Positions 1 to 7,140 of a DNA stretch of 14,296 nucleotides are shown here, piece after piece. The position numbers and the translations under genes were made by a program. The notes under the pieces are model-generated. The model was not told the DNA's origin. It made no database searches and saw nothing but the letters and a program-made list of their open reading frames with translations. The stretch covers positions 1 to 14,296 of the forward strand of contig JAUIGA010000038.1 in the NCBI GenBank assembly GCA_030430125.1, given 5' to 3'. Source of the DNA: Chloroflexia bacterium. Its GTDB lineage: Bacteria; Chloroflexota; Chloroflexia; Thermomicrobiales; UBA6265. Every line of letters starts with the position of its first letter. Positions within the stretch are counted from its first letter, which is position 1.

Positions 1-1193
1 CCGAAGGCCTGCACTGACGAGTCCACGAGGCGAAATGCGAACCCGCTCGCGGCCATGGCGACCAGGACGGCAGCCAGCGAATCCGAGGGTGTCAGCACGC
101 CGACGACAATCACCGGCGACAACCGCACGACGGGTCGCAGGACGGGCCACCATGCGACGAGGCGCTGTCCCCGCGAGTCATGCGCAAGGTCGTCGGCTGG
201 CGCTGTTGCTCCGGATATCCGGACGGCTCTTTGCTGCATCAAGACCGTCGAGGCAAGCGCACCCATTGCGACAACCGCACCTGCCGGGTGGAATTGACGG
301 TGAACGAGGACGAGCAATGGCACCCCAACCGTCATGTGGATCACGGCGGTAACGGTGCGCACGGCGGTCGTGGCGGGATAGTCGGCAAGCTCCTGCCCGC
401 TAGACCACATTGCGGATTGCCCGGTCTCGTCGGGTATCGGTGCATCCCCCAGGTCATGGTCGAGTTGCCGGCGGACTGGCTCCGCCATTGCCTCGTGCGC
501 AGCCTCGGTCAACCAGCGCCGCGAGATACCCGCGACGAGCATCCCGGACAGCGCGAGTGCGCCAGGGCGCCAATCGGCGACCCTCCCCCTCCTCCATTCG
601 CCGACGGCGTCACCGGCACGCTGGACGACAAGCGGCAGCAGCACCGACTCGGCCAAGACTGCCGCTCCCATCATGGCGAGCCACCGGCGACCCGGTCGCA
701 CCAGGTCAGCGGCGGTCCGAAAGGGTTGGTGCGTTCTGTCAATCGTGCGGAACTCCGGGCCGGGCTGCGCGATCAGCGCGATGCCGGAATACCCCTTCTC
801 GAGCGCAGCCATTGTGAGCTTGCGGTGCCCTCTCGCCGGGTCATTCACCCAGGCAGTGTCTCCCCTGATTCCCTCCAGTACCACGAAATGCCAGTTCTCC
901 CAAAAGAGGATCACCGGCGCATGGATGTGCCTCAGATGATCCGCCGGGAGGCGCTTGGCGCGGATGGCGAGCCCATAGTGCCTGGCCACCTGCACCAGGG
1001 ACAACGCGGTGACGCCCTGCTCGGACACCTGGCAACGACGGCGGAGCTCCGGGAGCGGCACCCATGCGCCGTGGTGCGCAAGGACGATGGCCAGCGCAAT
1101 CACACCGCACTCGGTTTCCCGAAGCTGGCGCAGCGATGGAGTGCGCGGCGGAGCATCCCCGCGATTGGTCCACGTGGCTCGACTCGGGCTCAT
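1..1193 (-). CDS. C39-peptidase bacteriocin ABC exporter, N-terminal part (runs off the left edge)
   Basis: This is the exporter that should trim the leader from the modified precursor and pump the product out through the cytoplasmic membrane. Reading leftward from an ATG at 1193 there are 397 open codons with no stop before the window edge. The first ~125 residues are a peptidase C39 domain: Q23 (oxyanion side chain), nucleophile C29 in RETECGV, H102 in NWHFVVLEG and D118 in VNDP, the full catalytic set. Hydrophobic segments near 155-175, 200-215 and 265-290 start the transmembrane domain. The ATPase domain of this family (usual length about 700 residues) would lie outside the window. The start overlaps the stop of the LanM gene as ATGA, implying translational coupling. 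C39 domains of NHLP-linked exporters cut after GG or GA, and the precursor offers a Gly-Ala. Its identity as a C39 exporter is firm; the missing part cannot be judged. Confidence 0.92.
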   Translation of the reverse strand, partial: MSPSRATWTNRGDAPPRTPSLRQLRETECGVIALAIVLAHHGAWVPLPELRRRCQVSEQGVTALSLVQVARHYGLAIRAKRLPADHLRHIHAPVILFWENWHFVVLEGIRGDTAWVNDPARGHRKLTMAALEKGYSGIALIAQPGPEFRTIDRTHQPFRTAADLVRPGRRWLAMMGAAVLAESVLLPLVVQRAGDAVGEWRRGRVADWRPGALALSGMLVAGISRRWLTEAAHEAMAEPVRRQLDHDLGDAPIPDETGQSAMWSSGQELADYPATTAVRTVTAVIHMTVGVPLLVLVHRQFHPAGAVVAMGALASTVLMQQRAVRISGATAPADDLAHDSRGQRLVAWWPVLRPVVRLSPVIVVGVLTPSDSLAAVLVAMAASGFAFRLVDSSVQAF

Positions 1194-4141
1194 CGCCGTC
1201 CCCAGCTCCGCCAGTCCAGTGTCAGCGGACCAGCCACGACCGGCGCACCGCCGATCCGCCGCAGCACAGAAGCGATCGCCGGAATACCCCGGACCGTCGA
1301 TAACCTGAACCTGTCGTCGGCGAGATCGTTCGGGAACCAACTGCCCGACTCGTTGAACCCGGCGATCCAGAGTTCTCCAATCGCGCTCGCCCGTTCGTGC
1401 CAACGAGCATCCCCCGACGCACGCCACATCGCCAGGGCGAGCTCGGCGGCCTCGATCTGCATGACCCGATCCGCGGCTGACTCCCGTTTCGCCACCGTAT
1501 CGGCCACGCGCTGTGAGAGGCGCGGCCACCACGAGACATCCGGACCACTCAGCTCGATAACACCAAGCATGTCTCCTGCGGTCGGTATCGAATCGAGCAC
1601 TGCACGGATCCGGTCCTGGAGCTCGCCGTCCGATATGGAGTCGAGCCGGGAACGAATCAGGAGCTGCGCCACCCGCTCTCCGGGGAGGGCCGCCAGCTTC
1701 GCGGCAGTGCCCGGCGGCCGGGTGGTGCCGTTGCCCACCTCCTCGCTACAGGCAATACGCTCCAGCATTTGCCGCAGGCCATGTGGCAGTTGGTCGATCC
1801 ACTCCTGCCGCGCCGTAAGCGCAAGCGCGAGGCCGGCACTTCCACCAACCACGTCGTGGCTGGAGCGAGCGAGTACAGCCTCCCAATCGACACCGGCCAG
1901 GGTATCTCGCCAGGCACCTTCGAGAGCCCGCTCCCCAAACGTGTCGAATGCCAGTTTCACCGTCGCCAACATGCCTCCCAGACCGGTGAACGCGCCGAGC
2001 ACGACCGGGGAGTCTGGCATCTGCGTGATTCCAGCCGTTGGATCGGCCTGCCATGCTCGGGTGACCTGATGAATCGTTCCGGCAACCTCGAGGGCGGCAT
2101 CGATTGCCAGCACGCGCCAGCGATCGTCGCCACTTGTGCGCCATTGATCGATAAAGCATGTCACCAACCCCGCCCGCCCTGTCAGGAGGTCGTTGCCAAT
2201 CGGCGACCACGCCTCGATGTCGACCGTTGGGTGATACGTCAATGCGATCCAACTGGAGGTTCCATCGTCCGCGACAGTCCGGGCAGCGACGACCTGGTCG
2301 GCGATGCGGCTCGCGGCGTCGCTCCACGCTGTTCGTTCGATCGACGGTGTTGCGCCTCCAGTCGCAACCACCGTCCGTGGAGCCGCCCCGGGATGCGCCG
2401 TCCAGAACGAGGTTCGAAGCAGCGCGACATCTTCCTCCAGGCGTTCCTGTGATTGGGCGTGAAGGTTGGCAACAACGTGGTCGCGCGCGGCGCCGTCGAA
2501 GAACCCTGAGACGGCCTCGCCATCCGGCGGGTAGATCGTGTCGCCGGACCCGAGTGCGCTGAAGAAGGGAACGTCGAGCGCGATCATGGCGCGCATCTCG
2601 GCGGCAACCACCGGGCCGATTCTCGTGACGTTCTCCTTCGCCTCCAGCTCCATCCGCTCCAGGAACTTACGGCGCCGCCGGTAGTTGCCCAGCAGAGGAG
2701 GTGCAGTGCTGCGATGGATAATCCCGAGACAGGTCCACGTGTCCCGGTAGATCGTGCGAACCGGTTGCGCACAGAGCCGATCGACCCAGCCATCGGGTGC
2801 GAGCAGCTCGGGGGCCAAGGCGTCGAGCGCCTCTCCCATCTCGCGATAGCCCGCCTCGATCGCCGGATACCAACGATCGGCGGTCATCGGCTCGCCGTCA
2901 AGCAGCGGTGCATGCTCGGGATGCGTCCATGTTCGGTAGCCGTCCCGGTTCGAACCAGCGGCGGTCACCCCCGGAATGTCTGTCGCCGCGAACGGAGAGA
3001 GAAAGTCCCCCGGGGTAGCGAAACAGCCAAGATCCTCGCTACCGACGTCGGGACCTATTGGCGCGAACATCGCGACAATGTTGGTGACGATCGGGGAAGA
3101 TTCGATCCGATCCTGGACGCGCGCGGCGCTCCCGGTCATCCCGATGCTGACGCGACGAGGCTGCATGATCGTCTCCAGATCGATGAACACTGGATACTCC
3201 CCGTCCGCGATGAGGTTGTCGAGCCAGAAGTCGCGTCCTTCCACCATCTGGAGCAGCCGGATCCACCCGCCCATGCGCCGGTAAAACCGCTCAACCTCCA
3301 CCGTACTGGTGCACGAGCGATGGGGTACGAACCGCTCCCAAGTGTGAGTGTCCCGCACCAGGGCATCATGCACGCGAAGCTCGGTGGTGAACCCTGCCGC
3401 ATTGATCCGTTCGACCAGGGAGCGGAACACATCGGTAATCGCGAGCTGTTTGGGTTTGAACACAACTCGGGCGCCATCGGCGAACGTCAGGATCATGACC
3501 GATCGGCCCCCCAGGTGCGGGTCGCCAGCATCGCCTGTTATCGCCCGGATCGCGAGCGGGGTGGTGGTCCCGGTGAGGGCAGTGGCGAGCTCGGCATGGT
3601 CACGCTCCAGCGCCCGGACCACCTCCTCGACCGACCGGAGCCAGTTGACCAGGATCAAGGTCACAAGCGACGCCAACACCGGGAACATCCGCCACCGGTC
3701 CAGCCACGCGCCCAGAAGGGGCTGATCCGCCTCGGGCGGCAGACTATGGTCTCCGGTCATGAACCGGGCCGACCGAGAGATAGCCGCCTCGAACTGAACG
3801 GTCTGCTGCAGCGTGGTCACGAGGCGCCGAACCAGCGTTGAGAGCGCGTCCGTGATCGCCTGATCTTCGCAAGAAACCGTGGAGTTCTCCATGAGACGCA
3901 GGAGGCGCCGGTACCCGACAGCCACGGGAAGCGTGAGTGCACTGCCGGTTTCACCGAGTTGCTCGCCCATGCGGGTGATGGCGGCCGGTAGCGCCCGCCT
4001 GCCAGCCCGGTCGAGCTCCTCCGCGTCGTGGAGCAACTCCAGGAATTCTTCGCGGCCGATGGATAGCGCGGGATCGAATCCACGTTCCACAATCGACTCA
4101 ATCAGGGCGGCATCGGTGGTCACATCGAAGGTCTCTGTCAT
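1190..4141 (-). CDS. LanM-type peptide dehydratase with degenerate cyclase domain
   Basis: This 983-residue protein is a type II lanthipeptide synthetase by length and layout. Its dehydratase half phosphorylates Ser/Thr of the precursor and eliminates phosphate to give Dha/Dhb. Kinase-fold marks are visible: D207-P-H209-x-GGR213, K229/K231 in VVFKPKQ, N309 followed by DLET at 321-324, and YRDTW at 465-469 in the elimination region. From about residue 630 a LanC-like fold is recognisable from GAFTGLGG (716-723) and DVVGGSAG (763-770). However, the WCxG and CHG motifs that carry the zinc ligands are absent: the half holds only C662 and C798, and the CHG region reads DRVMQIEAAEL. Cyclisation is therefore doubtful. 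The start at 4141 was chosen over an upstream in-frame start because it forms an ATGA overlap with the epimerase stop; its own stop overlaps the exporter start in the same way. The family call is secure; the loss of cyclase activity is inferred. Confidence 0.93.
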   Translation of the reverse strand: MTETFDVTTDAALIESIVERGFDPALSIGREEFLELLHDAEELDRAGRRALPAAITRMGEQLGETGSALTLPVAVGYRRLLRLMENSTVSCEDQAITDALSTLVRRLVTTLQQTVQFEAAISRSARFMTGDHSLPPEADQPLLGAWLDRWRMFPVLASLVTLILVNWLRSVEEVVRALERDHAELATALTGTTTPLAIRAITGDAGDPHLGGRSVMILTFADGARVVFKPKQLAITDVFRSLVERINAAGFTTELRVHDALVRDTHTWERFVPHRSCTSTVEVERFYRRMGGWIRLLQMVEGRDFWLDNLIADGEYPVFIDLETIMQPRRVSIGMTGSAARVQDRIESSPIVTNIVAMFAPIGPDVGSEDLGCFATPGDFLSPFAATDIPGVTAAGSNRDGYRTWTHPEHAPLLDGEPMTADRWYPAIEAGYREMGEALDALAPELLAPDGWVDRLCAQPVRTIYRDTWTCLGIIHRSTAPPLLGNYRRRRKFLERMELEAKENVTRIGPVVAAEMRAMIALDVPFFSALGSGDTIYPPDGEAVSGFFDGAARDHVVANLHAQSQERLEEDVALLRTSFWTAHPGAAPRTVVATGGATPSIERTAWSDAASRIADQVVAARTVADDGTSSWIALTYHPTVDIEAWSPIGNDLLTGRAGLVTCFIDQWRTSGDDRWRVLAIDAALEVAGTIHQVTRAWQADPTAGITQMPDSPVVLGAFTGLGGMLATVKLAFDTFGERALEGAWRDTLAGVDWEAVLARSSHDVVGGSAGLALALTARQEWIDQLPHGLRQMLERIACSEEVGNGTTRPPGTAAKLAALPGERVAQLLIRSRLDSISDGELQDRIRAVLDSIPTAGDMLGVIELSGPDVSWWPRLSQRVADTVAKRESAADRVMQIEAAELALAMWRASGDARWHERASAIGELWIAGFNESGSWFPNDLADDRFRLSTVRGIPAIASVLRRIGGAPVVAGPLTLDWRSWGRR

Positions 4142-5568
4142 GCGGACCGGATCTCCTGGAGAAGCCCTGCATCGAGGAAACGGTGCAACACGTCCACCCC
4201 CCATCCAGCGTCCACCGCTCCCGACTGCGTGATATCCGCCACCGTCGCCCCGTGTCGCAGCCAGGAGGCGATCATCCGGAGATCAGCGGCGTGATCGGGA
4301 TCGACCATGTCGGTGAACTGCCGGAAGCGTCCATGCAGCCGCACACCGCCCGAAGTCGGCTCGCAGCGCAGCCCCTGCCAAAGCATCACCGTGTCGCCGT
4401 CGCGGAGGCGCTCTGGCATCCACCGTTCGACCAACGTGTCGAGGGCGTTCCCGAACTCGTCGCCATCTCCGAATGCAAGGCGATCCAGCGTCTCGAATCC
4501 GAGTGGAAACTGGTCCGATGACGGTCGAGGGGCCACCAGCGATACCATTCGATCGACCAGGTTGATGCTGAACCCGGCAACGCCAGTGTTCGCGTCGAGC
4601 GGGTAGGTATCGTCGTCCCGGTAATCCCTGCTCATCGTGTACCACGGGGCGAACGCCAGTTTTCGTCGCTCCCGTGCAGCGAACTCGGAGTCGCTCAGGT
4701 ACCGATCACGATATCGCCCGGTGAGGGAGAACACGAAGCTCGACCGCGGCGTGCAGGTATTGAGCTGAACATGTGCCAACTCCTCGCTGGTAAATGTGGC
4801 GTGGATGGCCGCGAGCTCGGCCTGGTCACGAACCGTGAGACGCACGGACCAGCAGCCAGCCGCCTTCGCTTCAGCAAAGAACCGGCGCGATCGATCGGGA
4901 TCACGCAGCGCCAGCGCGGTCGAAGTCGTCGGAAAGAACCCCGCCTCCGCAAGCACGATCCGGCAGAATTCCTCGTAAGCAGGATGATCGAACGGGTCTG
5001 TCGCGCCATCGAGGAATCCAGTTCGGATCGCCGGTCCCAGGCGCATCTTCAGCGAGCGAATGATGCCGCGCCACGCTTCCAGGTCTTGCGTATCGTCCGG
5101 TGCCAGGCCGGACAGTGCTGGCGCAGACATGTTGCAGAACCAGCAACCGCCGCTGCAGCCGCGGGTAAGCTCCGCGTTCCACGCCGCCCGGACGGATGCC
5201 TTGGTTTGAAAAGGCCCAAGCTCCAGGTGCATGCGCGCCTGCTGGCGTGCCCGCCATGCCGCGATTCTCGAATCTGCCGCGGTGGATTCCGGTCCGTACC
5301 ATTGATCCATCACGGAGGACTTCATCGCCGAGATGGCGAGGATTCCCCGAGCTATCGAGCCCGCCCGATCTTTGTCTCCCGCGATGATGCCGAGGACTTC
5401 CTCCGAGTCAACCGGTAGAGCGTAGTCCGCGATTGCCTGCTCGGGGTTCCGAAAGAGGATGGAACGGAACTCGGGGTCCGCCAGCCAGCGCTCGTTGAAT
5501 CGCTTGGCGTGCGAGAATAGCTCCATCGTGGCGTGGAGCGTCCGCACGTTGTCACTGAGCGACGTCAT
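4138..5568 (-). CDS. PoyD-like radical SAM peptide epimerase
   Basis: The product (476 residues) matches the radical SAM RiPP-maturation epimerases typified by PoyD. These abstract a backbone alpha-hydrogen and re-donate one from the opposite face, converting L- to D-residues in the core. The cluster motif C138-x3-C142-x2-C145 (GCSGGCWFC) would bind the [4Fe-4S] cluster. Family-like blocks follow: GATDPFDHPAYEEFC (188-202), PTTSTALALRDP (213-224) and GVAGFSINLVDR (329-340). Re-protonation in this family uses a cysteine; C402 is one candidate, not proven. Residues 31-54 resemble the NHLP leader of the precursor. The gene starts in an ATGA overlap with the SagB stop and ends in another with the LanM start, so the three should be made in concert. 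There is no alpha-hydroxylase, cobalamin-methylase or arginase gene in the window of the sort that accompanies some relatives. A different radical SAM reaction is possible but less likely. Confidence 0.88.
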   Translation of the reverse strand: MTSLSDNVRTLHATMELFSHAKRFNERWLADPEFRSILFRNPEQAIADYALPVDSEEVLGIIAGDKDRAGSIARGILAISAMKSSVMDQWYGPESTAADSRIAAWRARQQARMHLELGPFQTKASVRAAWNAELTRGCSGGCWFCNMSAPALSGLAPDDTQDLEAWRGIIRSLKMRLGPAIRTGFLDGATDPFDHPAYEEFCRIVLAEAGFFPTTSTALALRDPDRSRRFFAEAKAAGCWSVRLTVRDQAELAAIHATFTSEELAHVQLNTCTPRSSFVFSLTGRYRDRYLSDSEFAARERRKLAFAPWYTMSRDYRDDDTYPLDANTGVAGFSINLVDRMVSLVAPRPSSDQFPLGFETLDRLAFGDGDEFGNALDTLVERWMPERLRDGDTVMLWQGLRCEPTSGGVRLHGRFRQFTDMVDPDHAADLRMIASWLRHGATVADITQSGAVDAGWGVDVLHRFLDAGLLQEIRSA

Positions 5569-7082
5569 GATGGCGGCTCCGGACGCACCATGGCAGGCCG
5601 GTTTTCTCTCGCCTCGCCGGGCGAGCTGCCGAGGATGAACTCGCCAACTGAGCCCTCAACCACCGGGTTGTTACCCGTCGCGGCCGCAAACGTCTCGATG
5701 TTCCCGCTGCCGAGCGCACTCGGCGCGAGTCGCATGGCAGTGGCCGCGAGGTACATTTGCTGCATCATGACGCCGACGTGCTTGAGGGTTGCGGCATAAG
5801 CGAGCCGGTCGTACTTCCACATCATGCGCCGGAATCGCGCGGCCAAGGTGATCAGGACCTGTGGTTGTACGCCCGGTGATGCGATCGCCGCGTAGGCCAG
5901 CATCTGCTCCGTGAGTCCGTCGGAAGCTCGTACCTGGGTGAGCTGATGTCCCGCCGGGTCATAGTGGTACATGCCGGGCTCCAGTCCCTCGCACACTGAA
6001 ATCGTGAGGTACAGATCCAGCTCGTAGCCACGACCTCCTGCGGGGATAGGGCGCGACGTCACCTCCATTTCACCGGATCGCCCGGTGACCTGCGACGAAA
6101 CCGGTTGGGTGCCAACCCATCGCACACGCGCAACGCGATAGAGGAACTCGGCAAGTTCATCCAGGGTGACAGGCGCCGGTCCATAGCTGTAGATAGATCG
6201 CCTCGCCTCGACGACCTCCTGAAACGGAGGGTCGTCGCGCAGCATGTCATCCAGCACCGGAATGGGCAGGGCAATGCGCCGACCGTCCGGGAGGGGCCGC
6301 AACGCGGGTGCGGGATCGATGTCGCCGATGTGCCGATAGTTCCCGCCATAGTAACCGCCGAGCCGCCCGTACCGGCTGGACATGTGAAAAATCAGATCGT
6401 GCGGGTTCCAGAGCCGCAGGTCATCGCTTTCGGTCTCGTCCTCGCGCTCAATGTGCTTGCCGTTCACCAGGAGGACAAGCAGGCCGGCGACAGCGTCGGC
6501 AGGTATCCCGAGAAGCGCAGCATGTGCCCGCAGTGAAGCCGGCGTCTGGGGCGCGGACATCAGGCCCGGTATTGCCATGAGCGCGGGGTTCCGAATCCGG
6601 ACGAGCGCGTGCCCCAGCCCGGATTCCAGCACCATATGGTCATCGTCACGCCTGATGACGCTGAATCGCGACAGCTGCACGGTCGTCTCGTCGGCAATAG
6701 GCTGGATCAGGAACCGGTAGTTCATGCCAGTGGGCTCGATGGATGCAAACGCTTCCCCGTCGACCTCCACGTGGTGTGTCAGCAGGCCCTGCGCCGAGAG
6801 TCGCGCCAGATGCGCGAACAACAGCGCGGTCAAACCGGGGCGACGCGTATCATCGATCGCGCCAAACACCTCGTCGATCGATCGGCGATTGCCCTCCAGC
6901 CCAGCCAATGCCTCCGCAAGCTCGGCCGGGAGGAGGGGCAGGGTCGCCGATGCCCCGGAGCCTTCGAAGCGCAGGCGACCGTCCGGGAGTCGCAGGCACC
7001 TCGCGCCCTCGATGAGCCTTGGCACCAACGTCCGCTCCGCCACCGCGCTGGTCTTCGCCGAGATTGCGGCGCCGTGGCTCAT
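5565..7082 (-). CDS. SagB-type FMN-dependent azoline dehydrogenase
   Basis: This 505-residue protein belongs to the SagB-type peptide dehydrogenases, nitroreductase-fold flavoenzymes that oxidise thiazoline/oxazoline rings to thiazoles/oxazoles. The catalytic domain covers about residues 285-485. ARRSIYSY (293-300) is the flavin-binding start of the fold, and the Lys-Tyr pair needed in azole-forming dehydrogenases is present as K423-Y424 in MWKYDRLAY. It is followed by the conserved helix KHVGVMMQQMYLAATAM (434-450). The N-terminal ~280 residues form the longer accessory region seen in SagB-like proteins. The start at 7082 is preferred to an in-frame codon at 7217 because AAAGGA lies 8 bases before it and the longer form would overlap the cyclodehydratase gene. 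The gap to the upstream stop is 58 bases, and the stop overlaps the epimerase start. The assignment is firm. Confidence 0.9.
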   Translation of the reverse strand: MSHGAAISAKTSAVAERTLVPRLIEGARCLRLPDGRLRFEGSGASATLPLLPAELAEALAGLEGNRRSIDEVFGAIDDTRRPGLTALLFAHLARLSAQGLLTHHVEVDGEAFASIEPTGMNYRFLIQPIADETTVQLSRFSVIRRDDDHMVLESGLGHALVRIRNPALMAIPGLMSAPQTPASLRAHAALLGIPADAVAGLLVLLVNGKHIEREDETESDDLRLWNPHDLIFHMSSRYGRLGGYYGGNYRHIGDIDPAPALRPLPDGRRIALPIPVLDDMLRDDPPFQEVVEARRSIYSYGPAPVTLDELAEFLYRVARVRWVGTQPVSSQVTGRSGEMEVTSRPIPAGGRGYELDLYLTISVCEGLEPGMYHYDPAGHQLTQVRASDGLTEQMLAYAAIASPGVQPQVLITLAARFRRMMWKYDRLAYAATLKHVGVMMQQMYLAATAMRLAPSALGSGNIETFAAATGNNPVVEGSVGEFILGSSPGEARENRPAMVRPEPPS

Positions 7083-7090
7083 GTCGTCAG

Positions 7091-7096
7091 TCCTTT
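7091..7096 (-). promoter_or_regulatory. Ribosome binding site of the SagB gene
   Basis: AAAGGA on the minus strand ends 8 bases before the ATG at 7082. It decides this start over the longer in-frame reading from 7217. Confidence 0.7.
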
Positions 7097-7140
7097 CGGC
7101 GCATCCCGCACGGCGGGACACCGAGCGTGAGTACAGTTCG

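Noticed and set aside
841..1173. 110-codon minus-strand frame inside the exporter gene
   Set aside because: It is out of frame with the C39 peptidase reading, which has all catalytic residues and continues open to the window edge.
180..2069. Long plus-strand open frame (629 codons) opposite the exporter and LanM genes
   Set aside because: It lies antisense to two well-supported genes, has no recognisable domain and shows arginine/proline-rich composition typical of shadow frames in GC-rich DNA.
2714..3841. 375-codon plus-strand frame
   Set aside because: Antisense to the LanM dehydratase domain, without a ribosome site or family signature.
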